Shown piece by piece: positions 7,265 to 13,507 of a DNA stretch of 20,253 bases. Source of the DNA: DATBIO01 sp036556965 (GTDB lineage: Bacteria; Acidobacteriota; Vicinamibacteria; Fen-336). The notes beneath the pieces are model-generated. The model did no database searches. It was not told the DNA's origin and saw only the letters and a list, made by a program, of their open reading frames with translations. Both the position numbers and the translations under genes were made by a program. The first letter of the stretch is position 1, and every line of letters begins with the position of its first letter. Location: assembly GCA_036556965.1 (NCBI GenBank), contig DATBIO010000324.1:1-20253 (forward strand), read 5' to 3'.

Positions 7265-8107
7265 TCAGGACGGCGACGTCGCGCGCCGCGACGGGCCGAG
7301 CGGGCGGCCCAGGGTCAGGTTGGACGGCACGCCCTGGGGGAACCTCTTGGCGATCTCCTTCTGGATCTCCACGCTGCGGTTTCCGGGATCGGGGTGCGAG
7401 CTCATGAACTCCGACTTGCGCTTGCCCCCGCTGGAGCGCGCGAGGATCTCCATGACGTTGATGAGGCCGTGCGGGTCGTAGCCCGACTCCGCCATGAAGC
7501 GGACGCCGAGGGAGTCGGACTGGAGCTCGTCCTCGCGCCCGTAGGAGAGCTGCATCATCTTGTTGACCACGGCGGCCCCCATCTGCCCGATGCCCCCGCC
7601 ACGGTCGTCGGAGGTGGCCACGCCGATGGCGCCCACGATCTGCTTCCCGAACTCGCTGCGCGCGATCTTCTCCGCGGAGTGCCGGCCCACCACGTGCCCG
7701 ACCTCGTGCCCGAGCACGCCCGCCAGCTGCGCCTCGTTCTCGAGCTGGTTGTACAGGGCCCGCGTGATGAAGATGGGCCCCCCGGGCAGGGCGAAGGCGT
7801 TCACCGTCTTGGCGTCCGCCAGCACCGTGAACTCGAACTTGTAGGGCGTGCTGGCGGCGGCGGTGCTGGACACCAGCTTCCGCCCCACCTCGTCCACCAG
7901 GGCCTGGGCGGCGGCGTCGCGGTCCTCGCCCCCGAACTGGCGCGCCATCTGCGGGGCCGCGCGGAGCCCCAGCGCCACCTCCTGCTTCGGGTTGAGGGCG
8001 ATGGCCTGGGTGCGCCCGGTGATGGGGTTGGTCTGCTTGGACGCGTAGTACGAGATGACGGCCACCACGGCCATCATCGCCCCCGTCAGCAGTCGGCCTC
8101 GGCGCAT
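7265..8107 (-). CDS. M48-family membrane-anchored or exported zinc metalloprotease
   Basis: The protein has 280 residues with AGGAGAG about 8 nt before the ATG. An N-terminal hydrophobic stretch (about 7-20, LLTGAMMAVVAVIS) acts as a signal or membrane anchor. The core is an M48B-type (Ste24/BepA-like) zinc peptidase: VNAFALPGGPIFITRAL (102-118), zinc motif HEVGH at 134-138, the third-ligand region ELQSDSLGVRFMAESGYDP with Glu194, and SSHPDPGNR near the end. All catalytic residues are present. Family members degrade or refold damaged envelope proteins, so a periplasmic quality-control role is likely. It lies 28 nt after the lipoprotein gene and 37 nt before the DUF4383 gene, so the three appear to share a transcript. 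The Ser/Arg/Pro tail after residue 260 is probably disordered. Confidence 0.94.
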   Translation of the reverse strand: MRRGRLLTGAMMAVVAVISYYASKQTNPITGRTQAIALNPKQEVALGLRAAPQMARQFGGEDRDAAAQALVDEVGRKLVSSTAAASTPYKFEFTVLADAKTVNAFALPGGPIFITRALYNQLENEAQLAGVLGHEVGHVVGRHSAEKIARSEFGKQIVGAIGVATSDDRGGGIGQMGAAVVNKMMQLSYGREDELQSDSLGVRFMAESGYDPHGLINVMEILARSSGGKRKSEFMSSHPDPGNRSVEIQKEIAKRFPQGVPSNLTLGRPLGPSRRATSPS

Positions 8108-8135
8108 CTCTGGCTCTCCTGTCCGCGGAAAGAGC

Positions 8136-8549
8136 CTAGTCTACCGAGAAATCGCGGCGCCCGGCGGGGATTCCGTCCACCAGGATCTCCACCTCGTAGG
8201 ACCCGGCGGACCACCCGCCCGGCTTGGAGACGTGGAACTCGCTCTGCGCCGCTCCGTCGGGCGCGATCATCTGCGTCTCCTCGTGGAACGTCGCGCCCGC
8301 GTGGCGCCAGCGGGCGGTCAGGGAGACGAGGGAGGTCTTGCCCTCCGTGGCCACCGAGGCGTAGATCGTGTCCCCGGGCGCGAAGGAGCGGGCGGGCTCC
8401 GCCACGCGCTTGTCCAGGCCGACCGCGCGCCCGATGTCGATGGCGGCGACCTGCACGGACGCGGTGGCCGCCGTGCGGCTCTCGGCGCGGCCGCGGCTGC
8501 ACGCGGCGAGGGCGACCAGGGCGGCGACGAGGGCGAGGCTGCGTCGCAT
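8136..8549 (-). CDS. Lipoprotein with beta-rich (Ig-like) domain
   Basis: The protein has 137 residues. GGAGGT lies 10 nt before the ATG. Residues 1-16 form a lipoprotein signal with lipobox LAAC (Cys17); Ser at +2 suggests outer-membrane sorting under the enterobacterial rule, which may not apply here. The mature part runs VGLDKRVAEPARSFAPGDTI, then YASVATEGK, LTARWRH, SEFHVSKPGGWSAGSYEVEI and VDGIPAGRRDFSVD. The alternation and the G-x-Y-x-V-E-I plus final strand suggest an Ig-like or fibronectin-like sandwich. I recall lipoproteins of this layout but no functional name. It is the first gene of the minus-strand cluster that continues into the M48 protease. Confidence 0.82.
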   Translation of the reverse strand: MRRSLALVAALVALAACSRGRAESRTAATASVQVAAIDIGRAVGLDKRVAEPARSFAPGDTIYASVATEGKTSLVSLTARWRHAGATFHEETQMIAPDGAAQSEFHVSKPGGWSAGSYEVEILVDGIPAGRRDFSVD

Positions 8550-8701
8550 GCGCGCGACCGACCTCCGCGGAGGGCGCTCCGTTCCCGTTTCTCCACTCCG
8601 GCCCCCGGCCGGCGGATCGGACGCTCACAGTATCTCCCGGCAGGGACGGGGTTTGTGCCCTGGCGCACACTTCTTCGCGCGGGAACGATGGTTGCATCGG
8701 G

Positions 8702-10027
8702 ATGCGCATGCGGCTCACCGCACCCCGGAAGTCCCTCGTCCTCCTGGCCCTGGCCTGCGCGGCCCTGTGGCTGGCCGTGCGGTTCTCTCCGCACCTGTTC
8801 CCGCCCGCGCCGCCCCCGGAACCGGGGCAGCCGCCTCCGCCCATCGTGGCCGCTCCGGACGTCCCCACCTGGAAGGAGGCCGCGCGCCGGGTCGAGGAGC
8901 CCCGCGGCGCGCCGGTGGGACGGGCCGCGCGCGCGAGCATCCCGCCCGCGCTCCGGCACTACGCGGACACCCGCCGCTTCCTGGCCGTCCAGGTGGCGGA
9001 GACGCGCGAGCACGACCTGGACCTTCCCCACGACTGGGCGGAGCTTGCCCACATGGTGCAGGACGACGAGCTGGTGGCGGTGAAGCCCCTGGGCGAGGAC
9101 CACATCCTGTACGGCGTGGGGGGCAGCGCCTCGGACCAGCCCTTCACGCACTTCGACCGCACCACCGGCCTGGCCATCCCGCTCTACGACGGCTGGGCCG
9201 ACTTCAAGGACGCGGAGGCGGCCGCGCTGGAGAAGGAGGCCGCTCTCAAGGCGGACGCGGCCCAGAAGCGCGCCCAGGTGCGCAAGCTCTCCCGCAAGCT
9301 GCGCACGCGCCGGCGCGCGCTGCAGCGCGAGGCGTCGTCGCTCGAGGCGCAGGCCTCCGCCTCCGCCCGCCGCCGCGCGCGCACGGCGTGGTTCTACGAG
9401 GACCAGCCGCGGCGGCGCAGCCTGGTGGCCGAGCACGTCCTCCTGCGCGCGCTGGCCGAGGGCTTCGGCGACCGCTCCTACGACCTGGAGAACCCGCGCC
9501 AGCGGCTGCTCCTGAAGGGACGCCTGCTGAGCCACCTGCGCCCGGAGGCCCACGACCTCATGCGGGAGCTGGCCGCCGACTACCGGCGCGTGTTCGGCCG
9601 GCCGCTGCCCGTCTCGTCGCTCGTGCGGCCCCTCGACTACCAGGCCGCGGTGGGCCGCACCAACCCCAACGCCACCCGCATCGAGGAGCCGCCGCACGCC
9701 ACGGGGCTCGCCTTCGACGTGTACTACGGGCACATGGCCGCGGACGAGCAGGAGCACGTCATGGCCACGCTGGCGCGCCTGGAGGCGGAAGGGCGGCTGG
9801 AGGCCCTGCGCGAGAACCTGAACCACTTCCACGTCTTCGTCTTCCCCGACGGCCGGCCGCCGGCGGAGCGCCTGATCGTGGACTCCCTCGACGACGTGCG
9901 GCCCACGGCGCGCGTGGCCACGCGCACGGCGGCGCGGGCCAAGGCCCCGGCGCGGCGCGCGGCCGCCACGCGGTCCGGCGGCGGCAAGGCGGCGGCGGCC
10001 AGGAAGCCGGCGCCGCGGCGGCCCTAG
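8702..10027 (+). CDS. DUF5715-type, M15-like peptidase with coiled coil and basic tail
   Basis: The protein has 441 residues from ATG 8702 (ATG 8708 is an alternative); there is no clear ribosome site. Residues 10-27 are one hydrophobic helix (signal anchor), followed by a Pro-rich linker. Residues about 165-228 are a highly charged coiled coil (EAAALEKEAALKADAAQKRA and the following Lys/Arg-rich helix). Residues about 300-395 carry the catalytic-type core: SLVRPLDYQAAVGRTNPNAT (306-324), PHATGLAFDVYY with His332 and Asp339, and NHFHVF with His375 and His377. This is the zinc arrangement of M15 DD-/LD-carboxypeptidases and matches the DUF5715 family as I remember it. I infer a periplasmic cell-wall peptidase. 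The tail (400-441) is almost only Ala, Arg, Lys, Gly and Pro, like histone H1, and could bind anionic polymers. Open frame continues far upstream of 8702 but overlaps minus-strand genes. Confidence 0.85.
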   Translation: MRMRLTAPRKSLVLLALACAALWLAVRFSPHLFPPAPPPEPGQPPPPIVAAPDVPTWKEAARRVEEPRGAPVGRAARASIPPALRHYADTRRFLAVQVAETREHDLDLPHDWAELAHMVQDDELVAVKPLGEDHILYGVGGSASDQPFTHFDRTTGLAIPLYDGWADFKDAEAAALEKEAALKADAAQKRAQVRKLSRKLRTRRRALQREASSLEAQASASARRRARTAWFYEDQPRRRSLVAEHVLLRALAEGFGDRSYDLENPRQRLLLKGRLLSHLRPEAHDLMRELAADYRRVFGRPLPVSSLVRPLDYQAAVGRTNPNATRIEEPPHATGLAFDVYYGHMAADEQEHVMATLARLEAEGRLEALRENLNHFHVFVFPDGRPPAERLIVDSLDDVRPTARVATRTAARAKAPARRAAATRSGGGKAAAARKPAPRRP

Positions 10028-10034
10028 CGGGCGG

Positions 10035-10403
10035 CTAGATGCCCTTGTGCTCGTCGGAGACGAGCACGAGGCCCGAGCCGACCTGCGGGGGCAGCGGCAC
10101 GAGGTCGCCGAGGTTGGCCACGTCGCGCACCCGGCCGCGCACGGCCACCCGCGCCCCCTTGCGGGGCACGCCCTTGGTGGAGACCACCCAGATGGTGCCC
10201 GTGCCGTCGTCGAGCTGGTAGGCGCCCCGGCCCAGGACGGAGACGCTCTCGACCACGTCGCCCTTGAGGCCGACGTCCTCGTTGGCGTACTTCTGGGGCT
10301 CGGCCAACAGCTTGCTGACCGTGGTCTCGCGGCAGGCCACGGAGAGCAGCGCCAGCGAGGCCAGCAAGGCCACGCCCGCCCGGTTCGTCCTCGATTGCTT
10401 CAT
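10035..10403 (-). CDS. Lipoprotein with OB-fold-like domain
   Basis: The protein has 122 residues starting MKQSRTNRAG; GGAGGA lies 4 nt upstream of the ATG. A signal with a lipobox-like LLSVAC gives Cys24 as the probable lipidated residue. The mature part has LLAEPQKYANEDVGLKGDVV, then a strand ending in AYQLDDGTGTIWVVS, GVPRKGARVAVRGRV and GLVLVSDE. The order K-Y-x-x-[DE]-V-x-[VL]-x-G-x-V ... Y-x-[LV]-D-D-G-T-G-x-I-W-V is typical of small OB-fold proteins (tRNA_anti/BOF-like) found as exported lipoproteins. Its ligand is unknown. The longer open frame reaching 11465 is not coding before this ATG: it would run through the tRNA and antisense to suhB's frame. The stop lies 8 nt from the stop of the convergent peptidase gene. 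Confidence 0.85.
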   Translation of the reverse strand: MKQSRTNRAGVALLASLALLSVACRETTVSKLLAEPQKYANEDVGLKGDVVESVSVLGRGAYQLDDGTGTIWVVSTKGVPRKGARVAVRGRVRDVANLGDLVPLPPQVGSGLVLVSDEHKGI

Positions 10404-10453
10404 GGTGTCCTCCGGCGGGGGCGATTTCGCGCGTTCCGCGAGCCCTCGAATCC

Positions 10454-10472
10454 AGCGTAGCACGCAGCGTGC
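10454..10472 (-). promoter_or_regulatory. Extended -10 promoter and overlapping inverted repeat
   Basis: On the minus strand TGCTACGCT (10462-10454) has the form of an extended -10 box, placed about 50 nt before the OB-fold lipoprotein gene. It overlaps a perfect inverted repeat, GCACGC-A-GCGTGC (10460-10472), which could be an operator. No convincing -35 box is present. The string CGTGCTAC recurs at two other putative promoters in this window. Confidence 0.42.
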
Positions 10473-10518
10473 ACGGGCTCGGCCCCGGCCGGCGACCCGG
10501 GAAGAGCGCGAGGAGCGA

Positions 10519-10595
10519 TGGTGCTGGCGGTGGGAGTCGAACCCACACTCGACCGGGTTTAAGCCGGATGCCTCTGCCAGTTGGGCTACACCAGC
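10519..10595 (-). tRNA. tRNA with anticodon UAA and class I (short variable loop) body
   Basis: A complete cloverleaf of 77 nt can be folded by eye. The acceptor stem GCTGGTG pairs with CGCCAGC (one G-U pair), the discriminator is A73, and CCA is encoded. The D-stem is GCC/GGC with a C-A mismatch or bulged A, and the D-loop contains GG. The anticodon stem CCGG/CCGG has a U-U at 27-43, and its loop CTTAAAC has U33, anticodon UAA and A37. The variable loop is only five bases (CGAGT). The T-arm is GTGGG-TTCGACT-CCCAC, canonical. The anticodon reads the Leu codon UUA, but bacterial tRNA-Leu normally has a long variable arm, which is absent. Amino-acid identity is therefore uncertain. It begins 5 nt after the suhB stop codon and is probably co-transcribed with it or processed from it. 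Confidence 0.92.
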
Positions 10596-10600
10596 ACGGA

Positions 10601-11398
10601 TCAGGCGGTGGCCGTCGCCACCTCTTCCTGGACCACCTCCATCATCACCTCGTGCAGGGGGCCGTTGCTGGCCAGGACCTCGTCCGCGGTGAGGCCCAGC
10701 GGTGAGCCGTCGAAGCGGCTCACGCGCCCTCCCGCTTCCGCCACCATGAGCGCGCCGGCCAGGACGTCCCAGGGCTGCAGGCGCACCTCCCAGAAGCCGT
10801 CGGTCCGTCCCGCGGCCAGGTAGCAGAGGTCCAGCGCGGCGGCGCCGTCCCGGCGGATGGCGCGGGCCCGGCCCATGAAGCGGTTGAAGAGGCGCAGGCT
10901 CGCGGAGAGGTCGCTGCGCAGGTCGTAGGGGAACCCGGTCACGAGCAGGCTGCGCAGCAGGTCGGCGGAACGCGAGACGCGCAGGCGCCGGCCGTTGAGG
11001 TGGGCGCCCGCCCCCTGCTCCGCCGTGAACAGCTCCTCCTTGACGCAATCGTAGACCGCTCCCGCCACCACGGCGCCGTCCACGGCCAGGGCCACCGAGG
11101 CGCAGAAGAAGGGGTAGCCGTGCGCGTAGTTGGTGGTCCCGTCGAGGGGGTCCACGAACCACACCTCGCGCGCCCCGCGCCGGTGGCCCGAGCTCTCCTC
11201 GGCCACGATGTCGTGGGTCGGGAACCGCTCGCGGAGCAGGCGCACGATGGCCTCCTCGCAGGCGCGGTCCACCTCCGTCACGAGGTCGATCTCCCCCTTC
11301 TGCTCGATGCGCAGGGTCTCGTCGCCCAGGCGCTCCTTCTGGAGGGCGCCGGCCTGGAGGACCGCCTCCGTGGCGGTGGCGATGTACTTCCAGCTCAC
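10601..11398 (-). CDS. suhB: Inositol-1-monophosphatase family protein (SuhB-like)
   Basis: The protein has 265 residues from GTG 11398 (VSWKYIATATEAV). A TTG at 11434 extends the frame but overlaps the divergent gene, so it is rejected. Motifs of the Mg2+-dependent, Li+-sensitive phosphatase family are complete: KGEIDLVTEVD (34-44), AEESSG with Glu67 and Glu68, WFVDPLDGTTNYAHG (80-94), and PWDVLAGALMVAEAGG near residue 212. It hydrolyses inositol phosphates or related sugar phosphates; SuhB homologues also act in rRNA transcription antitermination in E. coli. Its length matches the family. No Shine-Dalgarno is seen; a TACAAT box ends 6 nt before the GTG, suggesting a leaderless message. The tRNA follows 5 nt after its stop. 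It is the second IMPase-fold protein in the window, and unlike the fusion at 2590-4395 it has the canonical DPLDGT. Confidence 0.94.
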   Translation of the reverse strand: MSWKYIATATEAVLQAGALQKERLGDETLRIEQKGEIDLVTEVDRACEEAIVRLLRERFPTHDIVAEESSGHRRGAREVWFVDPLDGTTNYAHGYPFFCASVALAVDGAVVAGAVYDCVKEELFTAEQGAGAHLNGRRLRVSRSADLLRSLLVTGFPYDLRSDLSASLRLFNRFMGRARAIRRDGAAALDLCYLAAGRTDGFWEVRLQPWDVLAGALMVAEAGGRVSRFDGSPLGLTADEVLASNGPLHEVMMEVVQEEVATATA

Positions 11399-11404
11399 CC
11401 GGCG

Positions 11405-11434
11405 ATTGTAGGATGCGCGCGTTGGCGACTCCAA
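11405..11434 (-). promoter_or_regulatory. Promoter candidate for suhB (leaderless)
   Basis: On the minus strand TTGGAG (11434-11429) and TACAAT (11410-11405, five of six consensus bases) are separated by 18 nt. The -10 box ends 6 nt before the GTG at 11398, so transcription would start at or next to the start codon. It lies partly inside the first codons of the divergent gene at 11413. Confidence 0.55.
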
Positions 11435-12993
11435 CGAGCCTGCCGCCGCGCGCGGCCGCCCTCATGCTGGCCCTGCTCGCGGCCCTCGCCCTCTTCCGCC
11501 TCGGCGACGTGCCGCTGCTGGGGCCGGACGAGCCGCGCTACGCGCGCGTGGCGGCCGAGATGCACCGGCGCGGAGACTGGGTCACGCCCACGCTGCAGGG
11601 CCGCCCCTGGCTGGAGAAGCCCGCCCTCTACTACTGGCTGGCCGGCGCCGCCTTCTCCGTCCTGGGCGAGACGGAGGCGGCCGCGCGCCTTCCCTCCGTG
11701 CTCGCCGCGCTGGTCATGGCGGGGGCGACGGCGCTCTTCGGCGCGCGCCTGTTCGGGACGGCGGCCGGCCTGCAGGCGGGGTTCGTGCTGGCCACCGCCC
11801 TCCTGCCCTTCCCCTACGCGCGGGCGGCGAGCATGGACATGCTCGTCGCCGCCGGCATCACCGTCTGCACCGGCCTCGTCGGGCTGAGGGTCCTCGGCAT
11901 CGCGGGCCCCCTGGCCGCCGCCGCGGCGGGAGCCGCCGCCGGCCTCGCCGTGCTCGCCAAGGGCCCCCTGGGCCTCCTGCTGCCGCTGCTGGTACTCGTG
12001 TCCTTCGCCGCCGTCCGGCGCGACGGAGCCGCCCTGAAGCGGGGGGTGACGGCGGGGGCGGTGCTCGCCTTCCTGGTGGTGGCCGCTCCCTGGTACGGCG
12101 CCATCCTGCACGCCCAGGGCCGCGCCTTCGTCGACGTGTTCCTCCTCGACCACAACGTCGCGCGCTTCACCTCGACCGTCCACCGCCACCCGGGGCCGCC
12201 GTACTACTACCTGCCCATCCTCCTCATCGGCCTGTTCCCCTGGACCGGGCTCCTCGCGCCCGCGCTGGCCTCGCTCCGCTGGCGCGCGCCGCGCGACCTG
12301 TTCGTGCTCTGCTGGCTGGCCGCGCCCCTGCTCTTCCTCTCCGCCGCCGGCTCCAAGCTGCCGGGCTACGTCCTCCCGTGCCTCGCGCCCCTGGCCCTGC
12401 TCCTGGGGCGCGCGGCGGCGGCCAGCGTCGCGCCCGCGGGCCCCCGCCTGCGCGCGGCGGGGGTGGCGGCCGCGGCCCTGGCCGCGGCCGGGGGCGCGGG
12501 CACTCTCCTCCTGCGCGCGCGGGGGGACCCCGCATGGCTGGCCCTGGTCCCGCTGACGGGCTGGACGGCCGTGGTCGCCGGGGCCGCGCTGTGGCGCTCC
12601 GCCCGCGACCCGGGGGGGACCCTGGCCGTCCTGCGCGTGGGCGGCGCCGGCCTCCTCCTCCTCCTCGCCTTCGCCGCCCCGCCGGTGCTCGAGGCGCGCG
12701 AGTCGGGGCGGTCGCTCTTCGTGGCCGCGCAGGGGCGCGAGGTCCTGGCCTTCGGGGCCTGGCGCACGGCCTGGATGGCCGGCTATTGGTACAACGACGG
12801 GCGCGTGCGCGAGGTCGGGTCGCTGGACGCGGTGGCGGCGGAGGCCCGCGGCGGCTCCGTGCTCGTGCTCGCGGGCCCGGCGCAGCAGCGCGAGCTGGAG
12901 CGCGCGCCCGGCCTCCGCGTCCGCAGGCTCGCCCGCGGCCCTCGCGCCAACGTGCTCCTGCGCGTGGAGGCGCTCAGCGCTTCAGGCGCTTGA
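11413..12993 (+). CDS. ArnT/PMT-family (GT-C) membrane glycosyltransferase
   Basis: The protein has 526 residues with about 10-12 hydrophobic segments, the first at residues 14-28. Signature pieces of the ArnT/dolichyl-phosphate-mannose transferase family are clear: LLGPDEPRYARVAAEM with the catalytic-type D39-E40, WVTPTLQGRPWLEKPALYYW (56-75), AKGPLGLLLP, APWYGAI, and HPGPPYYYLPILLIGLFPWT. By family knowledge it moves a sugar from a polyprenyl-phosphate donor to an acceptor on the periplasmic face, as ArnT does for lipid A; donor and acceptor here are unknown. No lipid A or Ara4N genes are adjacent. The ATG lacks a spaced ribosome site; ATG 11464 is an alternative start. The start is only 14 nt from the divergent suhB start. 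The 3' end overlaps the convergent anti-sigma gene by 20 nt. The C-terminal 100 residues are a soluble domain. Confidence 0.92.
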   Translation: MRALATPTSLPPRAAALMLALLAALALFRLGDVPLLGPDEPRYARVAAEMHRRGDWVTPTLQGRPWLEKPALYYWLAGAAFSVLGETEAAARLPSVLAALVMAGATALFGARLFGTAAGLQAGFVLATALLPFPYARAASMDMLVAAGITVCTGLVGLRVLGIAGPLAAAAAGAAAGLAVLAKGPLGLLLPLLVLVSFAAVRRDGAALKRGVTAGAVLAFLVVAAPWYGAILHAQGRAFVDVFLLDHNVARFTSTVHRHPGPPYYYLPILLIGLFPWTGLLAPALASLRWRAPRDLFVLCWLAAPLLFLSAAGSKLPGYVLPCLAPLALLLGRAAAASVAPAGPRLRAAGVAAAALAAAGGAGTLLLRARGDPAWLALVPLTGWTAVVAGAALWRSARDPGGTLAVLRVGGAGLLLLLAFAAPPVLEARESGRSLFVAAQGREVLAFGAWRTAWMAGYWYNDGRVREVGSLDAVAAEARGGSVLVLAGPAQQRELERAPGLRVRRLARGPRANVLLRVEALSASGA

Positions 12994-13423
12994 CCATCCG
13001 TACCACGGTGCCGCCGCTGTCCGGGAACCGGTAGCCCACCTCGTTCATGAACGACCGCATGAAGAAGATGCCGCGCCCGCCCGCGCGCAGCAGGTTCTCG
13101 GGCGCGAGGGGGTCGGGGACGGCGTCGGGATCGAAGCCCGTCCCTTCGTCCTTGACCTCGACCTCCACGGCGTCCGCGCCCAGGACGAAGGCGATGACCA
13201 CGCGGCGCGCGGGCTCGCCGCGGTTGCCGTGCTTGATGGCGTTGACCACGGACTCGCGCACGGCGAGGTCGAGGTCGTGCGCCGCTTCCTCGTCGAGGGC
13301 CTGCAGGGCGACGACGTGGCTCACCACGGTCTGCACCACCTCGAGCATCTCGATGCGGCTGGCGAGGTCCAGGGTGATCGTACGGGCAGGCGTGGCGCGG
13401 GCGGGCTTCGCGCGGGCGGGCAC
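12974..13423 (-). CDS. RsbW-like anti-sigma factor / serine-threonine kinase (HATPase)
   Basis: The protein has 149 residues from GTG 13423; the open frame extends further but the aroA region lies there. It is a single GHKL ATPase domain of the RsbW/SpoIIAB type (HATPase_c_2): N-box ESVVNAIKHGNRGE (57-70) with Asn61, G1-box VKDEGTGFDP (90-99) with Asp92, G2-box GGRGIFFMRSFMNEV (115-129), and a final GGTVVRMVKRL. Family members bind a sigma factor or phosphorylate an anti-sigma antagonist on Ser/Thr in partner-switching pathways. No sigma factor, STAS antagonist or PP2C phosphatase is seen nearby, so its partners lie elsewhere. The N-terminal 14 residues are basic and Ala/Pro-rich. A strong promoter match ends 9 nt before the GTG and no Shine-Dalgarno exists. 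The 3' end overlaps the glycosyltransferase gene by 20 nt, convergently. Confidence 0.93.
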   Translation of the reverse strand: MPARAKPARATPARTITLDLASRIEMLEVVQTVVSHVVALQALDEEAAHDLDLAVRESVVNAIKHGNRGEPARRVVIAFVLGADAVEVEVKDEGTGFDPDAVPDPLAPENLLRAGGRGIFFMRSFMNEVGYRFPDSGGTVVRMVKRLKR

Positions 13424-13432
13424 GTTCGCCGC

Positions 13433-13461
13433 ACCGTAGCACGCGGGCCCGGTGCCGTCAA
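13433..13461 (-). promoter_or_regulatory. Promoter of the anti-sigma kinase gene
   Basis: On the minus strand TTGACG (13461-13456), a 17-nt spacer, and TGC followed by TACGGT (13438-13433) make a complete extended promoter. This is the best sigma-70-like match in the window. Transcription should start within about 3-4 nt of the GTG at 13423. Confidence 0.65.
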
Positions 13462-13492
13462 CGTACTGCACGCGAACGACTTGCGGGCGGCG

Positions 13493-13501
13493 TGCTACCA
13501 T
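13493..13501 (+). promoter_or_regulatory. Extended -10 promoter of the aroA operon
   Basis: TGCTACCAT has a TGn extension and TACCAT as the -10 box. It ends 6 nt before the TTG at 13508, so a transcript would be leaderless there. No clear -35 is visible. It lies back to back with the anti-sigma promoter, about 32 nt from that promoter's -35 box. Confidence 0.5.
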
Positions 13502-13507
13502 CGCTGC

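Noticed and set aside
8651..8667. Inverted repeat TGTGC...GCACA upstream of the peptidase gene
   Set aside because: Five-base arms are expected by chance in GC-rich DNA, and no promoter is placed clearly with it.
7103..8701. Plus-strand extension upstream of the DUF5715-type gene
   Set aside because: The frame stays open but runs antisense to the DUF4383, M48 and lipoprotein genes and loses homology before ATG 8702.
10519..10595. tRNA-Sec or nonsense-suppressor tRNA
   Set aside because: The acceptor stem is a normal 7 bp with a short variable loop, unlike tRNA-Sec, and the anticodon is UAA (reads UUA), not UUA (which would read UAA stops).
11399..11434. Longer suhB start at TTG 11434
   Set aside because: It would overlap the divergent glycosyltransferase gene and the promoter box; the IMPase fold begins after GTG 11398.
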